Positions 45,702 to 54,163 of a stretch of 64,000 nucleotides of DNA are shown piece after piece. This DNA is from Clostridiaceae bacterium. Lineage in GTDB: Bacteria; Bacillota; Clostridia; Lachnospirales; Lachnospiraceae. The position numbers and the translations under genes were made by a program. Under the pieces are notes generated by a model that saw only the letters and a list, made by a program, of their open reading frames with translations, ran no database searches and was not told the DNA's origin. Every line of letters starts with the position of its first letter. The stretch's first letter is position 1. Where the stretch lies: contig CABIXM010000004.1 in the NCBI GenBank assembly GCA_902362725.1, forward strand, positions 96,581-160,580, in the 5' to 3' direction.

Positions 45702-46729
45702 AACTGAATAACCTTTCTGCTAAGAAAATTTGTAGACTGATTAGTGCTGGCATGGTTTTCTCTATGCTGGTAATTACCGGTATTCTCGGCGGTATAATGC
45801 AGGATATACGAATTTTCATAGCAGGTGGAACATTGACACTCTGTGCATTTTTCTGGATTTGGCTATTGGTGCTGTCTTTTGGAAAACGCCTTTCTCATTT
45901 TACTTCTAATTTGTGCCGGACGCTGGACAACATGATTGATGGAAACGAGGAATTACAAAAGTCAAATGATAGTGAAACTCTTTTTGCCCGTATCAACCAC
46001 CGCTTAATCCGGTTGTATGAGATTATGCAGGAAAATCGGCACAAGGTAGACATGGAACGACAGGAGCTTCAAATGCTGATTTCTGATATTTCGCATCAAG
46101 TCAAAACGCCTGTCAGCAATTTGCAAATGGTAACGGACACACTTTTAACAAAGCCTGTTTCAGAAGAAGAACGGATGGACTTTTTGCAAGGCATACGCAG
46201 TCAGACTGATAAACTGGATTTTCTGTTCCAAGCACTGGTTAAAACATCCCGGTTAGAAACCGGAGCAATACGATTAGAAAAGAAAGACAGCAGCTTATTC
46301 CATACGCTTGCACAAGCTATGAGCAGTATTGTATATGCCGCAGAGAAAAAAGAAATTGCTGTATCCGTGGATTGCCCGGAAAATTTGATAATCTCCCATG
46401 ACAGCAAGTGGACAAGCGAAGCCCTTTTCAATCTGCTGGACAATGCAGTAAAATACACTCCGTCAGGTGGAAAGATTTCTGTATCAGTGGTTCAGTGGGA
46501 AATGTACGTAGAGGTCAAAGTGACCGACACCGGCAGGGGCATTTCAGAAAGCAATCAGGCTGCCATCTTTCGGCGCTTCTATCGTGAGGAAGAAGTACAC
46601 GATCAACAGGGTGTGGGAATAGGTTTGTATTTGGCTCGTGAGATTGTAACAAGGCAAGGGGGCTATATCAAGGTCGTTTCAGAGCTGGGGCAAGGCTCAG
46701 AATTTTCTATTATGCTTCCTGTAAGGTAA
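45698..46729 (+). CDS. Sensor histidine kinase (intramembrane-sensing type)
   Basis: 343 residues. Two membrane helices (about 15-34 and 40-61) are separated by only about five external residues. Then come HisKA with His133 (LISDISHQVKTP) and HATPase with N box NLLDNAVKYTP, G1 VTDTGRGIS and G2 GVGIGLYLA. The near-absence of a sensor loop is typical of kinases that sense through a partner ABC transporter. The start overlaps the regulator's stop (ATGA) after ACAGGAGGCG. Confidence 0.92.
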   Translation: MKLNNLSAKKICRLISAGMVFSMLVITGILGGIMQDIRIFIAGGTLTLCAFFWIWLLVLSFGKRLSHFTSNLCRTLDNMIDGNEELQKSNDSETLFARINHRLIRLYEIMQENRHKVDMERQELQMLISDISHQVKTPVSNLQMVTDTLLTKPVSEEERMDFLQGIRSQTDKLDFLFQALVKTSRLETGAIRLEKKDSSLFHTLAQAMSSIVYAAEKKEIAVSVDCPENLIISHDSKWTSEALFNLLDNAVKYTPSGGKISVSVVQWEMYVEVKVTDTGRGISESNQAAIFRRFYREEEVHDQQGVGIGLYLAREIVTRQGGYIKVVSELGQGSEFSIMLPVR

Positions 46730-46808
46730 GATACAGCCACTTTTTTTGAAATGTCCGAGCGTTGTAACATTTCATCTCGATTTTCGATAAAAATTTTTCC
46801 TACCTCGG

Positions 46809-46837
46809 ACATTTGTGTAACATTTGTGGTTTACAAT
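46809..46837 (+). promoter_or_regulatory. Promoter and tandem operator of the ABC transporter
   Basis: The -10 TACAAT (46832-46837) is preceded by two perfect half-sites ACATTTG (46809-46815 and 46820-46826), 11 bp apart. CTCGGACATTTG here (46804-46815) also occurs at 44961-44972. Its inverted form AAATGTCCGAG lies about 50 bp upstream, near 46749-46759. It is probably a binding site of the element's response regulator. Confidence 0.65.
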
Positions 46838-46880
46838 GACTTCATCAACAGGTAGAAAGCCTTGAAAGGAGCATTTGAAT

Positions 46881-47546
46881 ATGAGCATTTTACAAACAAT
46901 CGACTTAAAGAAGTATTACGGCACAGAACCAAACATCACTCGTGCCCTTGATGGTGTAAATTTTACTGTGGAACAGGGAGAATTTGTTGCCGTAGTTGGA
47001 ACTTCCGGCAGCGGCAAGTCTACGTTACTCCACATGATGGGAGGACTTGATACCCCCACTTCCGGCAGCGTGATTGTACGGGGGGAAGAACTTGCGAAAA
47101 AGAATGATGATGAATTGACAATTTTCCGCCGTCGTAACATAGGGTTTATTTTCCAAAACTACAATCTGGTTCCGATTTTGAATGTATATGAAAACATCGC
47201 CCTGCCTGTGGAATTGGATGGTGATACCGTAGATAAGAAATTTATGGACGAAGTTGTGTATATGCTGGCTTTAGAAGATAAGCTGGAAAATATGCCAAAC
47301 AATCTTTCAGGCGGTCAACAGCAGCGTGTAGCGATTGCACGAGCTTTAATTACAAAGCCGGCGATTGTCCTTGCTGACGAACCGACTGGAAATCTCGACA
47401 GCAAGACCAGTGCAGATGTGTTAGGGCTTTTGAAACGTACCAGCGGAGAATTTAATCAGACCATTGTAATGATTACTCACAATAACGAGATTGCCCAGCT
47501 CGCAGACCGCATTGTGCGGATTGAGGATGGCAAAATTGTAGGTTAA
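46881..47546 (+). CDS. ABC transporter ATP-binding protein (FtsX/MacB type)
   Basis: A 221-residue ATPase: YYGTEPNITRALDGVNF at the start, Walker A GTSGSGKSTLLHMMGGLD, FIFQNYNLVPILNVYENIALP, signature LSGGQQQRVAIARAL and Walker B VLADEPTGNLD. This is the LolD/BceA-like subclass that pairs with FtsX permeases. It is transcribed from the operator-bearing promoter at 46809. AAAGGAGCATTTGAAT precedes ATG 46881. Confidence 0.93.
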   Translation: MSILQTIDLKKYYGTEPNITRALDGVNFTVEQGEFVAVVGTSGSGKSTLLHMMGGLDTPTSGSVIVRGEELAKKNDDELTIFRRRNIGFIFQNYNLVPILNVYENIALPVELDGDTVDKKFMDEVVYMLALEDKLENMPNNLSGGQQQRVAIARALITKPAIVLADEPTGNLDSKTSADVLGLLKRTSGEFNQTIVMITHNNEIAQLADRIVRIEDGKIVG

Positions 47547-47560
47547 AGGAGGTGGGAATT

Positions 47561-49375
47561 ATGAATTATCCTTTTGAAAATGATACAGAGAGAATAGAGA
47601 AAAGGATTGCTGAAAAGAGTGTATTCTCTGAAAAGAATAGGACATTTCTAATCAGAGTTATCATCTTGATTGCGGCATTTCTGTTGAGCTTTTCTGGTAT
47701 TCTTTTGTGCAATGCAACGCTTAGTACGCAGCAGATCGCCCATGTAAATAATACAACTGAAGCAGTAGGAACTGTTTTAGGAATTGTTATTGTACTTCTT
47801 TGTACGGCAGGGCTGGCTGTCAAAAATATTCTTTATGTATCTGTACTGCAACGAGTACATGAATTTGCACAATTACGGGCAATCGGCGCAACATACCAGC
47901 AAATTAAATCAGTGGTCAAGAAAGAACGTGACAAAATAGCAAAACCTTGCATTGTGTTGGGAACAGTCATCGGTTTTCTGGTAAACATAGTTTTACCACT
48001 TCATTTTTACTGGATACCAAGCATTGTATGTGCGGTAATCTCCGGCATATTTATTTGGATTATCACAGCTTTGGCTTTTCAAGCACCAGCGAAAATGGCT
48101 GCATCTACATCACCAATAGAAGCACAACATACACAGGCAACAAACTATTTTAGAAGTGTTGGGGCAAAGCGTAAACTTACGCCTATAAGAATCGGGTGGA
48201 TGTATTGTAGAGCCAATAGAAAGAAAGCTGCCTATACATTTTTATCTCTCATTATGAGTGGGATTTTAATGTTCGGTGTTTTTTCAATATTGAATGCGAT
48301 AAATCCCGAAAGACTTGCGTCACAACCTTACCAGGGAAATAGTGATGTATTTGTACTACTAAATTCAACGGCTGATGAAGAATCCACCTATGATTTAATG
48401 AAATCTACACCATTTACAGAAGAAAAAAAGCAAAAATTGTATAACATTTCAGGTGTAAAAGATGTTTATGAATTGTATATGCTGGACGGCATTCTGACAA
48501 ATTCAGAGGGGGAAAAATTTGAACTGTCCATTGAAAATGCTGTAAATCCAGAAACATTTAAAAATGAAATTGTTGAGGGTATGCAACCAAGTCATGAATT
48601 ACAGAATGGAGCAATTCCTGTTGCTATCAATAGACAGTCTCCTTATTATCAGAAACTGAATATGCAGCTTCAAGTTGGAGATTATCTGCCGTATATCATA
48701 GATACAGGATATGGTCAAAAAGAAGTGGAGTTAGTTGTAAGCGGATTTGTAGAAAACAGCGATACTGGGCTTGTTATTTATACAAGTGGTGAAAATATGA
48801 AATCACTGTCAGAAATGAATTGTACGCTTGCATGGTATATTTGTTTGGATGATAACGGAAAAGACGTAGCAACAGAGATAATCAAAGAAATTTTTATAGA
48901 TGACGACAGAGTTGATGTGTCTGTTTTGGCTGATGATGTTATGGCATTGGAAGATTACTTCCATAATGCGAAAGTCATCATTACAGTTTTGGTGGTGCTT
49001 ATTAGTCTGTTTTCATTTATAAATATGCTGAATACCAGCATTACAAATGCCATTGCCAGAAGACACGACTATGCACTACTGGAAGCTACAGGTATGACAA
49101 AATTGCAGTTGCGAAAAGTACAGCAGTCGGAAAGTTTCATCTATCTGGTTGGAAGTTTTATAGGAAGCTGCATTTTAGGCATACCAATCGGATTGCTGCT
49201 TTGTACCCAAATATCAAAAATTCCCGGACTTTCATACTTTGAATATCACTTCCCAGTTCTTTTTGTGCTTTTATACTTTGCTGCGGTTGTGATGGTCTAT
49301 CATGTAGTATCAGTATATCAAAAGAAATCTTTGCAACAGCACTCAATTATAGAGCGCATTAGAACGATAGGCTAA
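47561..49375 (+). CDS. ABC transporter permease with two FtsX domains
   Basis: A 604-residue membrane protein with about eight helices. Four are N-terminal, with a cytoplasmic FtsX core (VHEFAQLRAIGATYQQIKSV). The fifth precedes a large extracellular domain of about 230 residues (about 245-475). Three more come at the end, with a second FtsX core (RRHDYALLEATGMTKLQLRK). A large external domain in an FtsX exporter linked to a loop-less kinase suggests detection and removal of a peptide antibiotic; the substrate is not known. ATG 47561 follows AAAGGAGGTGGGAATT. Confidence 0.88.
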   Translation: MNYPFENDTERIEKRIAEKSVFSEKNRTFLIRVIILIAAFLLSFSGILLCNATLSTQQIAHVNNTTEAVGTVLGIVIVLLCTAGLAVKNILYVSVLQRVHEFAQLRAIGATYQQIKSVVKKERDKIAKPCIVLGTVIGFLVNIVLPLHFYWIPSIVCAVISGIFIWIITALAFQAPAKMAASTSPIEAQHTQATNYFRSVGAKRKLTPIRIGWMYCRANRKKAAYTFLSLIMSGILMFGVFSILNAINPERLASQPYQGNSDVFVLLNSTADEESTYDLMKSTPFTEEKKQKLYNISGVKDVYELYMLDGILTNSEGEKFELSIENAVNPETFKNEIVEGMQPSHELQNGAIPVAINRQSPYYQKLNMQLQVGDYLPYIIDTGYGQKEVELVVSGFVENSDTGLVIYTSGENMKSLSEMNCTLAWYICLDDNGKDVATEIIKEIFIDDDRVDVSVLADDVMALEDYFHNAKVIITVLVVLISLFSFINMLNTSITNAIARRHDYALLEATGMTKLQLRKVQQSESFIYLVGSFIGSCILGIPIGLLLCTQISKIPGLSYFEYHFPVLFVLLYFAAVVMVYHVVSVYQKKSLQQHSIIERIRTIG

Positions 49376-49378
49376 GTT

Positions 49379-50419
49379 TTAATAATCCGTCAGCTCCACA
49401 ATTACATTACTCTGCTGATACAGCCAGTCCGTAAATTCTTTCGGGCTGGCTGTTCCTGTTTTTACAGCCTTTTTTCTCTGCAAGGCTTCTTTCTTAAAGT
49501 CGGAAAAGGCAGCCTGTATTTTTTCCAGACGGTCAGCCGGAAAGCCTGCGGTATTTTTTACCCGGTTTATTTTGTTGCGCCAGTTCTGGCATTCATTTTT
49601 ATAAAGCAGGTCATAGTTATTTTCTCTTGCCCTTTCGTCAAATTCCCGCTTGTTTTGAAGCGCCTGTGCTTTTCGGCACTTGTCGCTGCACAGTTCATAC
49701 CGCTGGCTCTTTGCCAGAAAATATTTCCCACAGACCTTGCACTGCCGGAAGCAAAGCCCCCAGTCATTCAGCCGGTTCAGATAATAGGTAATCAACGGGT
49801 AGAGGGACGCATAGGCAGACACACATTCTTCTGTGCGCCGGTTGTCCGGAAACCAGAGGTCAAGTCGGGTATCTTCTGATGGTGCGCCTTTGAAATAAAG
49901 GCTGCCAGCTTGAAAATGTTTCGGTTTTCCTGTCTCCCTGTCAAAGCTCATGGATTCGTTTTGGAATACCCCGGTCAGTCTGCTCATTTTATCCATGAAG
50001 CGGTCACAGGCAGTGTTACGGTCACGGGGTTCTCTGGCAAGCAGATAGCTGTTCCAGATACGGAACGCCACATACATTTTCAGAGGGTCATTGCTAAGAT
50101 ATTTTCCCCAGAGAAATTCGCTTGCCGCCTGTTCCAGCTCCGGCTGTTTCCATCGGTTGGAGTGGAGGGCTTGCCGCAGCGGAGAAAGCCCGTATAAGTT
50201 CCAGTCTCTGTCCGTGTCACGCTCAAAGTTTATCAAAAAAGTTCCCAGCGGGCGTGTCATATCACAAAGCACCTCTGCGTTTTGGCTCCCGTTCAGCCGG
50301 AAGCGGATCTGCTGTTCTTCCCCAATCAAAATCCGCTCTTTCATTTTCTTCCTGTCCAGCGTCAGGACAAACAAAATCCTCTCAAAACATGGCTCATGCC
50401 GTATAAACTGATTCTCCAT
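49379..50419 (-). CDS. Element-encoded protein of unknown function with a four-Cys zinc-finger-like motif
   Basis: A 346-residue protein not firmly recognised; it may belong to DUF6076, which I cannot verify. A possible zinc finger CKVCGKYFLA...CSDKC lies near residues 235-257, followed by a basic, Gln- and Arg-rich helical C-terminus. ATG at 50419 is preceded on the minus strand by GGCAGGGGATAGGG. The longer upstream frame runs through the promoter and is rejected. It points against the rest of the element and meets the permease gene tail to tail with no clear terminator. Confidence 0.65.
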   Translation of the reverse strand: MENQFIRHEPCFERILFVLTLDRKKMKERILIGEEQQIRFRLNGSQNAEVLCDMTRPLGTFLINFERDTDRDWNLYGLSPLRQALHSNRWKQPELEQAASEFLWGKYLSNDPLKMYVAFRIWNSYLLAREPRDRNTACDRFMDKMSRLTGVFQNESMSFDRETGKPKHFQAGSLYFKGAPSEDTRLDLWFPDNRRTEECVSAYASLYPLITYYLNRLNDWGLCFRQCKVCGKYFLAKSQRYELCSDKCRKAQALQNKREFDERARENNYDLLYKNECQNWRNKINRVKNTAGFPADRLEKIQAAFSDFKKEALQRKKAVKTGTASPKEFTDWLYQQSNVIVELTDY

Positions 50420-50721
50420 CCCTATCCCCTGCCTTTGTCTATGGTAATTATATAATTTAGTTATATCCGTTACACTCATGGTATCGCAGAAGCATTGTTT
50501 TGTCAAGGATAGTCCGCTATGATGATTGCAGTTGGTAATTTCGTGCCACACAGTACCTTGACAAGTGAATGACCGTCCAAAAGGGATATGACCGGCAGGA
50601 GAAGTGACGCATCCGGCGCACCAATGCAGGGAAACACCGCAGGAATGGGGCAGGAAAACGGATTTTGGGGAGAACGGCAACAGGAAGCATTTTAACCTAT
50701 TTGATTTATGGGAGGAACAGA
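50420..50721. other. Gene-free divergent region
   Basis: 302 bp between the minus-strand gene and the HTH gene. It holds the minus-strand promoter at 50478-50506. I see no other clear signal, apart from several short GC-rich patches near 50590-50640 without a convincing fold. Confidence 0.5.
50478..50506 (-). promoter_or_regulatory. SigA-type promoter of the 49379 gene
   Basis: On the minus strand, TTGACA (50506-50501) and TACCAT (50483-50478) have 17-bp spacing, about 60 bp before the ATG. Confidence 0.65.
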
Positions 50722-50946
50722 ATGAACGATAAAAAGAGATTGAACAGCTATGAGGATTTACCGCTGGTTCTGGATGTAGCGGACATTCAGCGGATTATGG
50801 GAATTTCAAGAGCGAGCGCCTATGAGCTAGTACACACACCCGGCTTTCCGGCGTTCCGCAGGGGTAGGCTTATCAAGGTCAGCAAAATTGCTTTCTTTGA
50901 ATGGATGGCAAAAGGCTCCGAAACCGTACCGAGAAGCGACAAATAA
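50722..50946 (+). CDS. Excisionase-like helix-turn-helix protein
   Basis: A 74-residue MerR/Xis-type winged helix protein (LVLDVADIQRIMGISRASAY, then GFPAFRRGRLIKVSKIAFFE). Such proteins assist excision or regulate transfer genes. ATG 50722 follows GGGAGGAACAGA. It is the first gene of the plus-strand mobilization module. Confidence 0.82.
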   Translation: MNDKKRLNSYEDLPLVLDVADIQRIMGISRASAYELVHTPGFPAFRRGRLIKVSKIAFFEWMAKGSETVPRSDK

Positions 50947-51092
50947 GCGTGAGGTATCATTCCCTGACTGCAATACTGCCGCACTTTCCAAAGGAGCATA
51001 CAGAGGGAAAAAAACTTAAAAATGATACCGAAACGCTACACCAAAACAGCCTATCTGTGTACATCAGGTAGAAATGGAGAAAGGAGCCGGTT

Positions 51093-51296
51093 ATGGCAAG
51101 AATGAGCAACAAGCGGCGGCTGGAATGGTCTTTCTTCTTAAATGACCGCAGCCGTATCACTTACAACGAACTGTGCCGGAAATGCCAGCACGAATGTAAA
51201 CAGAGCTTCCGGGCGGTTGTGGTTGACTGCCCGAAGTATCTTTCCAAGCGTTCCAAGAAAAAGGACAAAACTGCCGGAAACGGCAAAATCCCTTAG
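51093..51296 (+). CDS. Small Cys-containing basic protein of unknown function
   Basis: A 67-residue basic protein with CRKCQHEC and DCPKY, four Cys in a possible metal-binding arrangement, and a Lys-rich tail. AAAGGAGCCGGTT precedes the ATG. Similar small proteins are usual ahead of relaxase genes in Firmicutes elements. The function is unknown. Confidence 0.6.
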   Translation: MARMSNKRRLEWSFFLNDRSRITYNELCRKCQHECKQSFRAVVVDCPKYLSKRSKKKDKTAGNGKIP

Positions 51297-51305
51297 GAAC
51301 TAAGG

Positions 51306-51350
51306 GCGCACTTCTATACATAGTCTAAAGACCATGTATCGTGCGTCCTG
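51306..51350. other. Candidate oriT hairpin
   Basis: Nested pairing GCGCAC / GTGCGT, ATACAT / ATGTAT and GTCT-AA-AGAC forms one long stem in the 286-bp gene-free stretch between the 51093 gene and the DUF3847/relaxase genes. That is the usual place for an origin of transfer. A second stem GCCGCT/AGCGGC lies at 51435-51448. The nick site is not identifiable by eye. Confidence 0.4.
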
Positions 51351-51465
51351 CGGAGCTTACCTCTGCCGCTGATAAAATCAGCAATCCGAGGTCTGCGTTC
51401 GCTTTGCTCCGACAAGGTGGCTACACCCCCTTGCGCCGCTAAAGCGGCTATCCCCTGTGTACCCG

Positions 51466-51501
51466 CCGCAAAGAGAAATCCGCTTTGCGGTTTTCCCTTT
51501 T
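51466..51501 (+). terminator. Intrinsic terminator upstream of the relaxase module
   Basis: CCGCAAAG (51466-51473) and CTTTGCGG (51483-51490), then TTTTCCCTTTTC. Confidence 0.65.
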
Positions 51502-51582
51502 CATCGGGTTTTATAGAAGCACTGACACACGGACTGTCTGCGGATGGTCTTTCTTTATCTTATCAGCAAAGGATGTGAGAAC

Positions 51583-51900
51583 ATGGAAAAATCTTTGGAA
51601 CAGTTGAAGCAGGAATATGAAAAAACCACTGTCCTGCTGGAACGGGAAAAACGGAAAATGCAGCGTTTGAAAAACCGGCAGGCGTATCTGGAAAGCGGTT
51701 CCCGGAAACAGAGGACGCACCGGCTAATTACCCGTGGGGCAGCCGTTGAGAGCATTGCGCCACAGACAAAGGAGCTATCCGAAGCGGAATTTTATTCCCT
51801 CATGGAAAACATTTTGAATCTGCCGCAGGCGGAGCATTTCATCCGGTCTGCCACTGAGAACCACGCCCGTATTTCCGGGCAGGAGAAAGGCGGTGACTAA
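51583..51900 (+). CDS. DUF3847 family protein (relaxase accessory candidate)
   Basis: A 105-residue protein with an N-terminal coiled coil (LEQLKQEYEKTTVLLEREKR, then a basic stretch with RTHRLITRGAAVES) and a helical C-terminus. DUF3847 proteins typically precede MobA/MobL relaxases and are thought to act like MobC; that is inference. AAAGGATGTGAGAAC precedes the ATG. The relaxase frame opens 3 bases after its stop. Confidence 0.75.
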   Translation: MEKSLEQLKQEYEKTTVLLEREKRKMQRLKNRQAYLESGSRKQRTHRLITRGAAVESIAPQTKELSEAEFYSLMENILNLPQAEHFIRSATENHARISGQEKGGD

Positions 51901-51902
51901 GG

Positions 51903-53375
51903 ATAGCACTTTATCATTTTTCAATCGCACAGATAAAGCGTAGCGCCGGTCAGAGCGCCATTGCAAGCGCAGCCTACCGATCCGGGGAGCGTCTTTACAG
52001 CAGCTACTATGGAGAAGTCAGCGATTACACCAAAAAGGGCGGCGTGATTGCTTCGGAAATCATGCTGCCGCCCCATGCGCCGGAAATATATCTTGACCGG
52101 GCGACCCTCTGGAATGCTGTGGAGAGCTGCGAGAAACATCCAAAAGCACAGCTTGCCTATTCCTTTGATATTGCCATGCAGAATGAATTGACGCTGGAAG
52201 AAAACATGGAGCTGGCAAGGAAGTTCGTGCAGGAGCAGTTTGTGGCAAAAGGCATGATTGCCGATCTTGCTTTTCACAACCCGGAGAAAGAGGACGGCGG
52301 CATCCCTAACCCGCATTTCCATGTGATGACAACCATGCGCCCTTTGAACCCGGATGGCACATGGGGACAAAAACAGCGGCGGGAATATCTTCTTGATGAA
52401 GATGGAAACCGAATCCGGGATAAAAACGGCGATTATATGTTTAACGCTGTCCATACAACAGACTGGCATGAGCCGGAAACGCTGGAACACTGGCGGGAGC
52501 AGTGGGCGGCAGCCGTTAATACAAAATTTGAGGAAAAAGGGCTGGATGTGCGTATCGACCACCGTTCCTATGTGCGGCAGGGGCTTGACCTGATACCTAC
52601 TGTCCACGAGGGAGCTAATGTCCGGCAGATGGAAGCAAAGGGCATCCGCACCGAGAAAGGGGAACTGAACCGCTGGATTAAAGCCACCAACCGGCTTATA
52701 CAGGATGTGAGGAAGAAGATCAAAGCCCTGTTTGTCTGGATGGCAGAGGTAAAAGAAGAACTTTCCAAACCCCAGACACCGAGCCTTGCCGACCTGCTGA
52801 TCGCTTATTACAACCAGCGCAACGCAGGGGCATGGAGCAATAAAGCCAGAACCGGAAACTTAAAGCAGTTTGCCGAAGCCGTCAATTATCTGACGGAAAA
52901 CAAGCTGCTCACATTAGAGGATTTGCAGGAGCGTCTTTCCTCTGTCAGTGAAGAATTTGAAGCATTAAGCGGCTCCATGAAAAAGAAATCTGCCCGGATA
53001 AAGGAATTGCAGGAATTGATACGGGAGGGCGAGAATTACCAGCGGCTAAAACCTATTCATACGGAATTGAACAATATCAAGTTTAAGAAACAGAGGGAGA
53101 AATTTGAAACATCCCACGATGCGGAGTTACGGCTGTTTTATGCCGCCCGCCGTATTCTGAAAGAAAAACTGGACGGAAAACCCATTGCCCTGAAAGCATG
53201 GAAACAGGAATACGCACAGTTAAAAACAGAGTATGCCGAACTGTCTCCGCAGCACAAGCCGCTCCGGGAGGAAGTCATACGGCTGCGGCAGGTGCAGAAC
53301 GCCGTAGATACCGCACTGCGCCGGAGGGAGCAGCCACAGGAAGTACAGAGAAAGAAACACGAGATGGAATTATGA
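51903..53375 (+). CDS. MobA/MobL family relaxase (apparent ATA start)
   Basis: A conjugative relaxase that nicks oriT. The conserved N-terminus ALYHFSIAQIKRSAGQSAIA, then SAAYRSGERL with the catalytic Tyr25, is encoded directly from ATA 51903. Only ATA sits at the expected initiator codon, 9 bases after AGGAGAAAGGCGG. The metal-binding motif NPHFHVMTTMRPL lies near residue 140, and a coiled-coil C-terminus follows. The first standard start codon (GTG 52044) would delete the catalytic Tyr. So the gene uses a rare AUA start, or has lost its initiator and is poorly expressed or dead. Otherwise intact (490 residues). Confidence 0.85.
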   Translation: MALYHFSIAQIKRSAGQSAIASAAYRSGERLYSSYYGEVSDYTKKGGVIASEIMLPPHAPEIYLDRATLWNAVESCEKHPKAQLAYSFDIAMQNELTLEENMELARKFVQEQFVAKGMIADLAFHNPEKEDGGIPNPHFHVMTTMRPLNPDGTWGQKQRREYLLDEDGNRIRDKNGDYMFNAVHTTDWHEPETLEHWREQWAAAVNTKFEEKGLDVRIDHRSYVRQGLDLIPTVHEGANVRQMEAKGIRTEKGELNRWIKATNRLIQDVRKKIKALFVWMAEVKEELSKPQTPSLADLLIAYYNQRNAGAWSNKARTGNLKQFAEAVNYLTENKLLTLEDLQERLSSVSEEFEALSGSMKKKSARIKELQELIREGENYQRLKPIHTELNNIKFKKQREKFETSHDAELRLFYAARRILKEKLDGKPIALKAWKQEYAQLKTEYAELSPQHKPLREEVIRLRQVQNAVDTALRRREQPQEVQRKKHEMEL

Positions 53376-53422
53376 TATAATCGGCAGCTTTACCGCTGCC
53401 GGCATTTTTATGGAGGGAGCAT

Positions 53423-54163
53423 TTGAATGTATTTGAAGCGGTGAAACAGTCTGTTACCACCCGGCAGGCTGCTTCATTCTATGGAATCCGGGTGGGGAGA
53501 AACGGCATGGTCTGCTGTCCATTCCACAATGACCGCACGCCCAGCATGAAAGTGGACAGCCGCTTTTACTGCTTCGGCTGCGGGGCTTCCGGGGATGTGA
53601 TCGACTTTTCCGCTTTGCTGCATGGATTGGGGAAACGGGAAGCTGCGGTCAGGCTTGCGGAGGACTTCGGCGTTTCCTATGAGAAATCCGGCAATGCGCC
53701 GCCAGATAGGAAGCGTCACAACAGGTCACAGCCCCGACAAAAATCAGCGGAGCAGAGATTTCAGGAAACGGAACGGTATTGTTTCCGGGTGCTATGCGAT
53801 TATCTGCGCCTGTTGGAGCATTGGAAAACAGCATACGCCCCACAGCCGCAGGATGCCATCTGGCATCCTCTTTTTGTGGAAGCGTTGCAGAGGATAAGCT
53901 ACACAGAATACCTTTTGGATATTTTGTTATACGGAGAAATAGAAGAAAAAGCGGCGTTGATCGCCGCACAGGGAAAGGAGGTGCTGCGGCTTGAACAGCG
54001 AATTTCAGAGATTGCCGCTGGAAACGCAGGAAGCGGTCAAAAAGACGATGGACACAATGGAACCGGCGCAGACACCAGCAGAAATCCGGGAGACATTAGA
54101 GGGGACGCAGAAAGGCGGCGTGAAGAACAGCATCCGAAACTGCCTGACGGTGTTCCAGCGTGA
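53423..54163 (+). CDS. CHC2 zinc-finger DNA primase-like protein
   Basis: A 246-residue protein whose N-terminus is a DnaG-type CHC2 zinc finger: Cys32, His35, Cys50 and Cys53 in CCPFHNDRTPSMKV and FYCFGCGASGDVIDF. The rest is helical and polar, without a visible TOPRIM domain. TTG 53423 follows GGAGGGAGCAT. Its last 173 bases overlap the helicase gene in another frame. It probably helps to start replication of the element. Confidence 0.82.
   Translation: MNVFEAVKQSVTTRQAASFYGIRVGRNGMVCCPFHNDRTPSMKVDSRFYCFGCGASGDVIDFSALLHGLGKREAAVRLAEDFGVSYEKSGNAPPDRKRHNRSQPRQKSAEQRFQETERYCFRVLCDYLRLLEHWKTAYAPQPQDAIWHPLFVEALQRISYTEYLLDILLYGEIEEKAALIAAQGKEVLRLEQRISEIAAGNAGSGQKDDGHNGTGADTSRNPGDIRGDAERRREEQHPKLPDGVPA

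Noticed and set aside
49375..49379. Terminator between the convergent permease and minus-strand gene
   Set aside because: Only a few bases separate the genes and no stem is visible.
52044..53375. Relaxase start at GTG 52044
   Set aside because: It would remove the conserved N-terminus with the catalytic Tyr, which is encoded immediately upstream in the same frame.
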